Shown here in pieces: positions 26,934-34,931 of a stretch of DNA of 64,000 nt (position 1 is the stretch's first letter; every line of letters begins with the position of its first letter). The position numbers and the translations under genes are program-made. The notes beneath the pieces were generated by a model, which was not told the origin of the DNA, ran no database searches, and was given only the letters and a program-made list of their open reading frames with translations. Origin of the DNA: Methylobacterium sp. WSM2598 (GTDB lineage Bacteria > Pseudomonadota > Alphaproteobacteria > Rhizobiales > Beijerinckiaceae); the NCBI RefSeq assembly GCF_000379105.1, contig NZ_KB900609.1, positions 2,285,934 through 2,349,933 of the forward strand, given 5' to 3'.

Positions 26934-27836
26934 GTGATGACCGACGGGTCCGTCCGCGCCGCCGTGATCGGCCTCGGATCGATGGGCTACGGCATGGCGC
27001 AGTCGCTGCGCCGCGCCGGCCTCGCCGTGGCGGGCTTCGACCTCGACCGGGCGGTGGTGGAGCGCTTCGCGGGCGAGGGCGGGCGGGGGGCGGCGAGCCC
27101 GGCGGAGGCGGCCTCCGGGGCCGACATCGTCGTCAGCGTCGTCGTGAACGCGGCCCAGACCGAGGCGGTCCTGTTCGGGGAGGGGGGCGTGGCGGCCGCC
27201 ATGCCCGAGGGGGCGGTGTTCGTCTCCTGCGCCACGATGGATCCGGAGGCGGCCCGCCGCCTCGCGGGCCGGCTGGAAGCGTCCGGGCGGCTCTACCTCG
27301 ACGCGCCGATCAGCGGCGGCGCCCAGCGCGCCTCCGAGGGGGCGCTCACCATCCTGGCCTCGGGGAGCGGCGCGGCCTTCGCCCGCGCGCGGCCGGCCCT
27401 CGACGCCATGGCGGCCACGCTCTACGAACTCGGCGAGTCCGCCGGGCAGGGCGCCGCCTTCAAGATGATCAACCAGCTGCTCGCCGGGGTGCACATCGCG
27501 GCGGCGAGCGAGGCCATGGCCTTCGCCGCCCGCCAGGGTCTCGACCTCGGCAAGGTCTACGAGGTCATCACCGCCTCGGCGGGCAATTCCTGGATGTTCG
27601 AGAACCGCATGCCGCGCGTCCTGGCGGGCGACTACGCGCCCCGCAGCGCCGTCGACATCTTCGTGAAGGACCTCGGCATCGTCCAGGACATGGCCCGGGC
27701 GCAGCGCTTTCCGGTCCCGGTGGCGGCGGCCGCCCTGCAGATGTTCCTGATGGCCTCGGCCGCCGGGATGGGCCGGGACGACGATTCCTCCGTGGCCCGG
27801 CTCTACGCGCAGGTGACGGGCACCGCGCTGCCCTGA
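26934..27836 (+). CDS. ltnD: L-threonate dehydrogenase-like beta-hydroxyacid dehydrogenase
   Basis: A 300-residue NAD-dependent enzyme of the 3-hydroxyisobutyrate dehydrogenase family. The Rossmann motif is AVIGLGSMGYGMAQSLRRAGLAVAGFDLD. The substrate loop is LYLDAPISGGAQRASEGALTILASGSG, and the catalytic lysine region is GQGAAFKMINQLLAGVHIAAASEAMAFAARQGLD. In DUF1537 (OtnK) clusters this enzyme oxidises L-threonate to 2-oxo-tetronate. The start may be GTG 26934 or ATG 26937, both just after GGAGGAG. It is the first gene of the plus-strand arm under the LacI regulator. Confidence 0.85.
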   Translation: MMTDGSVRAAVIGLGSMGYGMAQSLRRAGLAVAGFDLDRAVVERFAGEGGRGAASPAEAASGADIVVSVVVNAAQTEAVLFGEGGVAAAMPEGAVFVSCATMDPEAARRLAGRLEASGRLYLDAPISGGAQRASEGALTILASGSGAAFARARPALDAMAATLYELGESAGQGAAFKMINQLLAGVHIAAASEAMAFAARQGLDLGKVYEVITASAGNSWMFENRMPRVLAGDYAPRSAVDIFVKDLGIVQDMARAQRFPVPVAAAALQMFLMASAAGMGRDDDSSVARLYAQVTGTALP

Positions 27837-27959
27837 CCCGGAGCATCACGCGCCGCAGCGGTCGCCGGTGCGGCCGCGGGCGCGATGCGCAGACACCAAT
27901 CCGGTCGGACGCGCATCGTGCCGGTCCGTCCGGACCGCCCGATCCGAGAGGGAGGAGCC

Positions 27960-28742
27960 ATGCCGCGCTTCGCCGCCAACCTCACGCTGATGTTCACCGA
28001 ACTCCCCTTCCTCGACCGCTTCGCGGCCGCCGCGGAGGAGGGCTTCACCGCGGTCGAGTTCCTGTTCCCCTACGAGCACCCGCCGGCGGCGATCGGCGAG
28101 CGCCTGCGCCGCCACGGGCTCACCCAGGCGCTGTTCAACCTGCCGCCGGGCGACTGGGCCGCCGGCGAGCGCGGGCTCGCCGCCCTGCCGGGGCGCGCCG
28201 ACGAGCTGAAGGCCGGAATCGAGACCGCGCTCGCCTACGCGGCCGAGACCGGCGTGCGCCGCCTCCACCTGATGGCCGGGATGGCCGACAAGGCCGATCC
28301 CGCGGCCCGCGACGCCTATCGCGGCGCCGTGACCTGGACCGCCGAGCGACTGGGGCGCGAGGGGATCGACGTCCTGCTGGAGCCCATCAACGGCCGCAAC
28401 ATGCCGGGCTACTTCCTCGACGATTTCGGCTTCGCCGCCGCGCTGATCCGCGACCTCGCGGCGCCGAACCTCAAGCTCCAGTTCGACCTCTACCATTGCC
28501 AGATCCTGCACGGGGACGTGACCGCCCGGCTGCGCGCCCTGATGCCGCTGATCGGCCACGTGCAGACCGCGAGCGTGCCCGACCGGCACGAGCCCGGGAC
28601 CGGCGAGATGAACGACGCCTTCCTGTTCGCGGAGCTCGACCGGCTCGGCTACGGGGGGTTCGTCGGCTGCGAGTACAACCCGAAGGCCGGGACGCGCGAG
28701 GGCCTCGGCTGGTTCGCGCCCTACCGGGAGGCGCGCCCATGA
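27960..28742 (+). CDS. otnI: 2-oxo-tetronate isomerase (hydroxypyruvate isomerase family)
   Basis: A 260-residue TIM-barrel protein of the Hyi family, starting MPRFAANLTLMFTELPFLDRFAAAAEEGFTAVEFLFPYEHPP. It includes the metal/catalytic segments LLEPINGRNMPGYFLDDF, LQFDLYHCQILHGD, HVQTASVPDRHEPGTGEMN and FVGCEYNPKAGT. OtnI interconverts 2-oxo- and 3-oxo-tetronate. Hydroxypyruvate isomerase would be the generic alternative, but the neighbours favour OtnI. ATG 27960 follows a GGGAGGAGCC ribosome-binding site, and the stop overlaps the otnK ATG (ATGA). Confidence 0.88.
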   Translation: MPRFAANLTLMFTELPFLDRFAAAAEEGFTAVEFLFPYEHPPAAIGERLRRHGLTQALFNLPPGDWAAGERGLAALPGRADELKAGIETALAYAAETGVRRLHLMAGMADKADPAARDAYRGAVTWTAERLGREGIDVLLEPINGRNMPGYFLDDFGFAAALIRDLAAPNLKLQFDLYHCQILHGDVTARLRALMPLIGHVQTASVPDRHEPGTGEMNDAFLFAELDRLGYGGFVGCEYNPKAGTREGLGWFAPYREARP

Positions 28743-28783
28743 CCTCCGTTCAGATGACCTCCGCCCCGATGACCTCCGCCCCG
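28739..28783 (+). repeat. 15-bp tandem repeat duplicating the otnK start codon
   Basis: ATGACCTCCGTTCAG is followed by two identical ATGACCTCCGCCCCG units, and the original-looking ATGAGCCTCGCCCTC comes next. All are in frame, giving four potential starts 15 bp apart. Only the first overlaps the otnI stop. Confidence 0.92.
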
Positions 28784-30052
28784 ATGAGCCTCGCCCTCGG
28801 CTGCATCGCCGACGATTACACGGGCGCGTCCGACCTCGCCAACACCCTCACCCGGGCGGGCCTGCGCACGGTCCAGACCATCGGCGTGCCGGGCGACGAC
28901 CTCGACCTGCCGGGGATCGACGCCGTCGTGGTCTCGCTCAAGAGCCGCTCGATCCCGGCCGAGCAGGCGGTCGCCCGGTCGGGCGAGGCGGAGGCCTGGC
29001 TGCGGGCGCGGGGCGCGGCCCACGTCCTGTTCAAGATCTGCTCGACCTTCGACTCGACCGACGCGGGCAATATCGGCCCGGTGACCGACGCGCTGCGCCG
29101 CTCCTCCGGGGCGGCGATCGCCCTGGTGACGCCGGCCTTCCCGGAGACGGGGCGCACCGTCTACCAGGGCCACCTCTTCGTCGGCGCCGTGCCGCTGCAC
29201 GAGAGCCCGCTCAAGGACCATCCCCTCAACCCGATGCGGGATTCCAACCTCGCCCGGGTGCTGGCGCGCCAGAGCCGCGATCCGGTCGGGCTCGTCGACC
29301 TCGCCACCGTCGCGCGCGGGGCCGAGGCCGTGCGCGCCCGCCTCGACGCGCTCGCGGCCGAGGGCAAGGGCGCGGCCATCGCGGACGCGGTCTTCGACGC
29401 GGATCTCGCCGTGCTGGGGCAGGCCTGCCTGTCCGATCCGGTCTCGACGGGGGCGTCGGGCCTGGGGCTCGGCCTCGCCCGGGCGCTGGTGGCGAGCGGC
29501 CGGGTCCGGCCGGCCGACGCCGCGGAGGGGCTCGGGGCCCCGGTCGGCGGGCCGGCGGCCTGCCTCGCGGGCAGCTGCTCCCAGGCCACCCTCGGCCAGA
29601 TCGCGGCGGCCGAGGCCGCGATGCCGGTGCGGCGCCTCGACCCCGAGCGGCTGCTCGCGGGCGCCGACGAGGTCGAGGAGGCCCTGTCCTGGGCGGCGGA
29701 GCGGATCGGGGCCGGCCCGGTCCTGATCGCGTCGAGCGCGACGCCGCAGGCCGTGGCGGACCTGCAGGCCCGGCACGGGCGCGAGGCCGCCGGCCACGCC
29801 ATCGAGGCCGCGATGGCCCGCCTCGCCGAGGGGCTGGTGCGGCGCGGCGTGCGCCGCCTCGTCGTCGCGGGCGGCGAGACCTCGGGCGCGGTGGTCGACG
29901 CGCTCGGGCTCCCGGCCTTCCGGGTCGGCCCCGAGATCGCGCCGGGCGTGCCGGTGCTCGGCACGGTCGACCGGCCGATGCGGCTCGCCCTGAAGTCGGG
30001 AAATTTCGGCGGGCCGGACTTCTTCGCGCAGGCGCTCGCCCTGATGCCGTGA
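28739..30052 (+). CDS. otnK: 3-oxo-tetronate kinase (DUF1537 / four-carbon acid sugar kinase)
   Basis: A 437-residue kinase phosphorylating 3-oxo-tetronate at the 4-position. The N-terminal domain has LGCIADDYTGASDLANTLTRAGLRTVQTIGVPG and FKICSTFDSTDAGNIGPVTDAL. The C-terminal nucleotide-binding domain has CLAGSCSQATLGQIAAAEA and the glycine-rich RRLVVAGGETSGAVVDALGLPAFRVGPEIAPGVPVL, ending with LALKSGNFGGPDFFAQAL. Homologues start at about the LGCIADD segment. Here 15 extra residues (MTSVQMTSAPMTSAP) come from a 15-bp tandem repeat that multiplies ATG codons, so the real start could be any of four methionines. Confidence 0.92.
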   Translation: MTSVQMTSAPMTSAPMSLALGCIADDYTGASDLANTLTRAGLRTVQTIGVPGDDLDLPGIDAVVVSLKSRSIPAEQAVARSGEAEAWLRARGAAHVLFKICSTFDSTDAGNIGPVTDALRRSSGAAIALVTPAFPETGRTVYQGHLFVGAVPLHESPLKDHPLNPMRDSNLARVLARQSRDPVGLVDLATVARGAEAVRARLDALAAEGKGAAIADAVFDADLAVLGQACLSDPVSTGASGLGLGLARALVASGRVRPADAAEGLGAPVGGPAACLAGSCSQATLGQIAAAEAAMPVRRLDPERLLAGADEVEEALSWAAERIGAGPVLIASSATPQAVADLQARHGREAAGHAIEAAMARLAEGLVRRGVRRLVVAGGETSGAVVDALGLPAFRVGPEIAPGVPVLGTVDRPMRLALKSGNFGGPDFFAQALALMP

Positions 30053-30076
30053 CGCGCGAGGCGCTGCGCCGGAGGC

Positions 30077-31441
30077 TCATCCGGCCGCCGCGCCGTCCGC
30101 GTAGCGGAACGGGTCCGGCCGGCGGGCGGCGTCGTAGACGCATTCGCCCGCCACCCAGGTCGCCCGCACCGCGCGCTCGTCGCCGAGCGTCATCAGGACG
30201 AACATCAGGTCCTCGACGCGCTCGCAGCGGGCGGTGCGGAAGGCCAGGAACGGCGTCGCGTCGAGGCCGAGCACGCAGAGATCGGCGTCGTAGCCCGGCG
30301 CGATCCGGCCGATCCGGTCGTCGAGGTGGAGCGCGGCCGCGCCCCCGAGCGTCGCGAGGTGGAAGGCCCTCAGCCCGTCGAGGGCGTCGCCGCGCAGGGC
30401 GGCGACCTTGTAGGCCTCGCCGAGCGTGCGCAGGGCGGAGAAGCTGGTCCCCGCCCCGATATCGGTGCCGATCGCGACCCGCACCGGGCGGCGGGGATCG
30501 AGGGCGTCGAAGAGCCGGAACAGGCCGCTGCCGAGGAAGAGGTTCGAGGTCGGGCAATGGGCGAGCGCCGCGCCGGCCGCGTGGCAGGTGCAGAACTCCT
30601 CCTCGCCGACGTGGATGCCGTGCCCGAAGATCGCGCGCGGCCGCACCAGCCCCGCATGGGCGTAGATGTCGAGGTAGCTGGAGCGGGCCGGAAACAGGTC
30701 GCGCACCCAGGCGACCTCGGCCGGGCTCTCGCTCAGGTGGGTCTGCAGGAACAGGCCCTCATGGCCGCGCAGCAGCGCCCCGGCCGAGTCGAGCTGCGCC
30801 GCGCTGCAGCTTCCGGCGTAGCGCGGCGTCACCCCGTAATGCTGCCGGCCGCGCCCGTGCCAGCGGCGGATCAGCGCGAGGCTGTCCTCGTAGCCGCTCT
30901 CGACCGTGTCGCGCAGGTCGTCCGGCGCGTGCGAGTCCATCAGCACCTTGCCGGCCACCATGAGGGTGTTGAACCGCTCGGATTCGGCGAACAGGGCGTC
31001 GACCGAGTGGGGATGGACCGTGCAGTAGACCGAGGCCGTGGTGGTGCCGGCCCGCAGGATCTCGCGCAGGAAGATCCTGGCGGCGGCCTCGGCATGGGCC
31101 GGGTCCGCGAAGGCGCGCTCGGCCGGGAAGGTGTAGCGCTCGAGCCAGGCGAGCAGCTGCTCGCCGAAGGCGCCCACCATCCCGACCTGCGGGTAGTGCA
31201 CGTGCGCGTCGACGAAGCCCACCGTGATCAGGGCGTTCTCGTAGTGGACCGGCGTCACGCCCGGCGGCAGCAGGGCGGGATCGTAGGGCGCGAAGGCGGC
31301 GATCCGCCCGTCCTCGATCAGGATCAGCGCGTCCTCGTGGTGGACGAAGCAGTCCCGCGGCGCCTGCAGGAAGGGATTGCCCGAGAAGCTGATCGCTTGC
31401 CCGCGCAGGGCGGCGCGGCGGGGCCGTGGCTCGGGGGGCAT
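30077..31441 (-). CDS. guaD: Guanine deaminase
   Basis: Zinc amidohydrolase converting guanine to xanthine in purine salvage. The 454 residues contain the metal motif FVDAHVHYPQVGMVGAFGEQLLAWLERYTFPAE. Further diagnostic segments are CTVHPHSVDALFAES, GKVLMDSHAPDDLRD, FLQTHLSESPAEVAWVRDLFP, IFGHGIHVGEEEF, LAHCPTSNLFLGSGLFRL and AIGTDIGAGTSFSALRTLGEAYKVAAL. These match GuaD rather than the related chlorohydrolases. It is convergent with otnK and lies 43 bp after the gltX start on the other side, so it may share a transcript with gltX on the minus strand. Confidence 0.94.
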   Translation of the reverse strand: MPPEPRPRRAALRGQAISFSGNPFLQAPRDCFVHHEDALILIEDGRIAAFAPYDPALLPPGVTPVHYENALITVGFVDAHVHYPQVGMVGAFGEQLLAWLERYTFPAERAFADPAHAEAAARIFLREILRAGTTTASVYCTVHPHSVDALFAESERFNTLMVAGKVLMDSHAPDDLRDTVESGYEDSLALIRRWHGRGRQHYGVTPRYAGSCSAAQLDSAGALLRGHEGLFLQTHLSESPAEVAWVRDLFPARSSYLDIYAHAGLVRPRAIFGHGIHVGEEEFCTCHAAGAALAHCPTSNLFLGSGLFRLFDALDPRRPVRVAIGTDIGAGTSFSALRTLGEAYKVAALRGDALDGLRAFHLATLGGAAALHLDDRIGRIAPGYDADLCVLGLDATPFLAFRTARCERVEDLMFVLMTLGDERAVRATWVAGECVYDAARRPDPFRYADGAAAG

Positions 31442-31483
31442 GGGGTCACCTGCGAGGAAGGGGGAGCGGGGATCGCGCGCGGC

Positions 31484-32827
31484 TCAGGCCGCCTCGCCGC
31501 GCAGGCGCCGCTGCGCCCGCTCGCGCCCGATCAGCGGGAGCAGGCCCGAGAGGTCGGGGCCGTGATCGAGCCCGGTCAGGGCGAGCCGCAGCGGCAGGAA
31601 CAGCGCCTTGCCCTTGAGCCCCGTCGCGGCCTTCACGGCCTCGGTCCAGCTCTTCCAGGTCGTCGCGTCCCAGGGTTCCGGGGGCAGGAGCGCCGCCGCG
31701 CGGGCCGCCAGGGCCGGATCGGCGATCAGCGGCGCGGCGGGGCCGGCGACGACGCGCCACCACCCGGCCGCGTCGGAGAACGTGGCGAGGTTCGCCCGCA
31801 CGGCGGCCCAGAACGGCTCCGCCGCCGCGGCCGGAATGCCCAGGGCGGCGAGCCGCGGCGCCGCGGCGGCGAGGGGCATCTCGTGCAGGAGGCGCGCGTT
31901 CAGCTGGTCGAGGTCGTGCGGGTCGAACTTGGCGGGGGCCCGCGAGACGTGGGCGAGGTCGAGGAGCGCGGCCAGCCCGTCGAGGTCGGGGACGGCCCGC
32001 ACCGCCTCCGAGGAGCCGGTGAGCACCGCCAGGGAGGCGACCGCGCCGGGCTCGTAGCCCTGGTCGCGCAGGCCGCGCAGCGACAGGTGGCCGAGGCGCT
32101 TCGACAGGCCCTCGCCGCTCGCCGTGGTGAGGAGGTTGTGGTGGGCGAAGACCGGCACGGCGGCGCCGAGCGCGCGGAAGATCTGGATCTGCACCGCCGT
32201 GTTGGTGACGTGGTCCTCGCCCCGGATCACGTGCGTGATGCCGATCTCGGCATCGTCCACCACGGAGGGGAGGGTGTAGAGGTAGCTGCCGTCCTCGCGC
32301 ACCAGCACCGGGTCCGAGAGGGAATCGGCCTCGACGTGGCAGGGGCCGCGCACGAGGTCGGTCCAGGTGACCGGGCCGGGATCGAGGCGGAAGCGCCAGT
32401 GCGGCCGCCGTCCCTCGGCCTCGAAGGCGGCCCGCTCCTCGGCCGTCAGCCGCAGGGCGGCGCGGTCGTAGACCGGCGGCAGGCCGCGGCCGAGCTGGCG
32501 GCGGCGCCGGCGCTCGAGCTCGTCGGACGTCTCGTAGGCCGGGTAGAGGCGGCCCGCCGCGCGCAGGCGCTCCGCCGCCGCGTCGTAGAGGGCGATGCGG
32601 TCGGACTGGCGCAGGGTCTCGTCCGGCACGATGCCGAGCCAGGCGAGGTCCTCGACGATCGCCGCGGCGAATTCGGGCGTCGAGCGCGCCGTGTCGGTGT
32701 CGTCGAGGCGCAGCACGAAGCGGCCCCCCGCGCGCCGGGCGAAGAGCGCGTTGAAGAGGGCCGGGCGGGCATTGCCGATGTGGAGGTAGCCCGTGGGGGA
32801 GGGCGCGAAGCGGACGACGGGAGCCAT
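31484..32827 (-). CDS. gltX: Glutamyl-tRNA synthetase (short form, probably the second gltX)
   Basis: Class I synthetase charging tRNA with glutamate. The N-terminus [27 protein letters not shown] has the HIGH-type motif HIGN, and the KMSKS equivalent is [19 protein letters not shown]. The 447 residues are shorter than the approximately 475 of many GluRS. Alphaproteobacteria often carry two gltX genes, one possibly specialised for tRNA-Gln in the indirect amidation route, but that assignment cannot be made from this gene alone. The zinc-binding cysteines of the long forms are not evident. ATG 32827 ([13 protein letters not shown]) is clear. Confidence 0.93.
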   Translation of the reverse strand: MAPVVRFAPSPTGYLHIGNARPALFNALFARRAGGRFVLRLDDTDTARSTPEFAAAIVEDLAWLGIVPDETLRQSDRIALYDAAAERLRAAGRLYPAYETSDELERRRRRQLGRGLPPVYDRAALRLTAEERAAFEAEGRRPHWRFRLDPGPVTWTDLVRGPCHVEADSLSDPVLVREDGSYLYTLPSVVDDAEIGITHVIRGEDHVTNTAVQIQIFRALGAAVPVFAHHNLLTTASGEGLSKRLGHLSLRGLRDQGYEPGAVASLAVLTGSSEAVRAVPDLDGLAALLDLAHVSRAPAKFDPHDLDQLNARLLHEMPLAAAAPRLAALGIPAAAAEPFWAAVRANLATFSDAAGWWRVVAGPAAPLIADPALAARAAALLPPEPWDATTWKSWTEAVKAATGLKGKALFLPLRLALTGLDHGPDLSGLLPLIGRERAQRRLRGEAA

Positions 32828-32868
32828 GGGCCGCTTCTACGCAAGCGCGCGGGCGCTGTCACAGGGGC

Positions 32869-34533
32869 TCACACCTCGCTGCGCTTCAGCAGGTAGTCGA
32901 GCCCGCCGGCCCGGTACCAGCGGTAGCCGTAGCCTTCGAGGAGCAAGGTGTGCCGGCCGCTCTCGTCCGGGGGGTTGCGCTCGCCGGTGAGGAGGTCGGT
33001 GAGCGCCCCGCCCTCGCCGGGAAGGCCGGTCGCGAAGCGGATCTCGATCGGCTCCGCCGCGAGGTTGTGCAGGCAGACCACCGCGTTGTTGCGCCACTCG
33101 TAGCGCAGGCCGAGCACGCTCTCGGCCCCGGTCCTCAGCACGGTGAAATCGCCCCAGCCGATCTCCGGCACCTCCTTGCGCATCCGGATGATCCGCTCCA
33201 GCCAGTTGAGCAGCGAGTTCGGGTCGTGGCGCTGGACCGCGGCGTTCACGTGCGGGTAGCCGTAGGGGCCGGAGCGGATCGGCGGCGCGACCGGGCGCGC
33301 GCTCTTGGTGAACCCGCCCTCGGGCTCGTCGGACCACTGCATCGGCGTGCGGGCGCATTCGCGCTCGGGCAGCCGGAGGTCGTCGCCCATGCCGATCTCG
33401 TCGCCGTAGCGCAGGACCGGCGTGCCCGGCAGGGTGAACATCAGGCTGTAGGCGAGTTCGAGCCTCCGCCGGTCGCCGCTCAGCATCGGGGGCAGGCGCC
33501 GGCGGATGCCGCGCCCGTAGAGCTGCATGTCCGGGTCGGGACCGAAGGCGGCGAAGACCGCCTCCCGCTCCTCCGCCGACAGGCGCCCGAGGTCGAGCTC
33601 GTCGTGGTTGCGCAGGAACTGCGCCCATTGCGCCGAGGCCGGCCGCGCCCGCGTCTTCTCCAGGCAGTCGAGCAGGCGCTCCGTCGTGGCGGTCGCCAGG
33701 GCGTGGAACAGGCCCTGATTGACCTGGAAGTTGAACATCATGTGCATGCGGTCGGCGTCCTCGCCGAAATAGTCGAGGTCCTGGCGCGGCAGCACGTTCG
33801 CCTCGGCCAGGATGATCGCGTCGCCCTGGCGCCACTGCAGGAACTCGCGGAACTGGCGCAGCATCCCGAACTGCTCGACCGGCGCCCCCGTCACCTCCGG
33901 CCCCTTCTCGGCGATCACGAAGGGCACCGCGTCCATGCGGAAGCCCGAGACGCCGAGCTGGATCCAGAACCCCATGATCTTCAGGATCTCGGCCTGCACC
34001 CGCGGGTTCGCGGTGTTGAGGTCGGGCTGGAAATCGTAGAAGCGGTGGAAATAATAGGCCCGCGCCGCCCGGTCGTAGGTCCAGGTGGTCTTCTGCACCC
34101 CCGGGAAGACGACGCCGCTGTCGGCGTGCGGGGGCTTGGTCTTCGACCAGACGTACCAGTCGCGGGTCGGGGAATCCGGGTCGGAGCGGGCCGACTGGAA
34201 CCAGGGATGGCGGTCGGAGGTGTGGTTGACCACGAGGTCGATCAGGACCTTGAGGCCGCGCTGCTTGGCCGCGTGGGTGAAGGCCACGAAGTCGCCGAGC
34301 GTGCCGTAGCGCGGGTCGACGCCGTAATAGTCGCTGACGTCGTAGCCGTTGTCGCGCATCGGCGAGGGCTGGAACGGCATCAGCCAGAGGGCCGTCACCC
34401 CGAGCCCGACCAGGTAGTCGAGGCGCCGCTCCAGGCCGGAGAAGTCGCCGATGCCGTCGCCGTTCGCATCCATGAAGGTGCCGACCGACAGGCAGTAGAT
34501 GACGGCGTTCTTGTACCAGAGGTCCTCGATCAT
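32869..34533 (-). CDS. Glycoside hydrolase family 13 enzyme, trehalose-synthase-like
   Basis: A 554-residue alpha-amylase-superfamily protein. It has VIYCLSVGTFMDANGDGIGDFSGLERRLDYLVGLGVTALWLMPF and VLIDLVVNHTSDRHPWFQSAR. The nucleophile Asp is in GFRMDAVPF, the acid/base Glu in IILAEANV, and the third Asp in FLRNHDELDL. The RDWYVWSK and QWAQFLRNHDELDL segments resemble trehalose synthase (maltose glucosyltransferase, TreS), with a C-terminal beta domain ending at GYRWYRAGGLDYLL. A related alpha-glucosidase activity is possible. The start is ATG 34533 (MIEDLWYKNAVIY) with GGGGAGA upstream. No C-terminal maltokinase domain is present. Confidence 0.85.
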   Translation of the reverse strand: MIEDLWYKNAVIYCLSVGTFMDANGDGIGDFSGLERRLDYLVGLGVTALWLMPFQPSPMRDNGYDVSDYYGVDPRYGTLGDFVAFTHAAKQRGLKVLIDLVVNHTSDRHPWFQSARSDPDSPTRDWYVWSKTKPPHADSGVVFPGVQKTTWTYDRAARAYYFHRFYDFQPDLNTANPRVQAEILKIMGFWIQLGVSGFRMDAVPFVIAEKGPEVTGAPVEQFGMLRQFREFLQWRQGDAIILAEANVLPRQDLDYFGEDADRMHMMFNFQVNQGLFHALATATTERLLDCLEKTRARPASAQWAQFLRNHDELDLGRLSAEEREAVFAAFGPDPDMQLYGRGIRRRLPPMLSGDRRRLELAYSLMFTLPGTPVLRYGDEIGMGDDLRLPERECARTPMQWSDEPEGGFTKSARPVAPPIRSGPYGYPHVNAAVQRHDPNSLLNWLERIIRMRKEVPEIGWGDFTVLRTGAESVLGLRYEWRNNAVVCLHNLAAEPIEIRFATGLPGEGGALTDLLTGERNPPDESGRHTLLLEGYGYRWYRAGGLDYLLKRSEV

Positions 34534-34557
34534 CGGCGTCTCCCCTGGCCGCACAGC

Positions 34558-34594
34558 TAGAGCATTTCCCGACGAAGGGGATGCCGGCTCAGCG
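34558..34594 (+). repeat. Interspersed repeat, family 2, partial copy
   Basis: TAGAGCATTTCCCGACGAAG followed by GGGATGCCGGCTCAGC matches the minus-strand core of the complete element at 21308-21411 with a few substitutions. The hairpin half is missing. It lies just upstream of the GH13 gene start, not at a stop codon. Confidence 0.75.
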
Positions 34595-34872
34595 GAGGTT
34601 ACGCGGCACAGGCGGAGACCTCGGGCAGGCTTCAGGCTTCGACCCGAGCGAGGCCTGCTCGCGAGCGCGATCGGCCGATCTGGGTGCCGTCCCGGCGCGG
34701 AATCGCGGCGGCCGCGCCACTTCGGCGGCAAATTGCCGGCCTGATGGGCAGCGTGACGCGCCTTTGGGCTCGACGGCGGCGCAGGCCTGCCCGTTTGCGC
34801 TGCAATGCCGGCGTCCGGCCGCGGTTCGGACCGAATCCGGGCCCCCGGCCTAGGCTGTCGGCGCACGCGAAA

Positions 34873-34888
34873 TTGGCACATCGCTTGC
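34873..34888 (+). promoter_or_regulatory. Sigma-54 promoter of the urt operon
   Basis: TTGGCAC-atcgc-TTGC gives the -24 GG and -12 GC elements with exact sigma-54 (RpoN) spacing. It ends 43 bases before the urtA ATG. RpoN/NtrC control fits a urea transporter induced by nitrogen limitation. The activator site was not located. Confidence 0.8.
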
Positions 34889-34931
34889 CGGTGGGGGGCG
34901 ACCGGACGAGAGGTCGGGGGAAGAGGAAAAC

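Larger units (their letters stand above)
34534..34931. other. Divergent 398-bp intergenic region between the GH13 gene and urtA
   Basis: It holds the family-2 repeat fragment at 34558-34594 and the sigma-54 promoter at 34873-34888. The remainder (about 34600-34870) is GC-rich with reading frames on both strands that resemble nothing and lack plausible starts. I see no gene in it and could not identify an NtrC or other activator site. Confidence 0.6.

Noticed and set aside
26720..30052. A single 1110-codon frame that could suggest a fusion of three cluster genes
   Set aside because: Only the last 437 codons encode OtnK. The first part is out of frame with ltnD and otnI, which have their own starts and ribosome-binding sites.
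34600..34870. Small open frames between the GH13 gene and urtA
   Set aside because: They are short, lack ribosome-binding sites, overlap one another on both strands and resemble no family.
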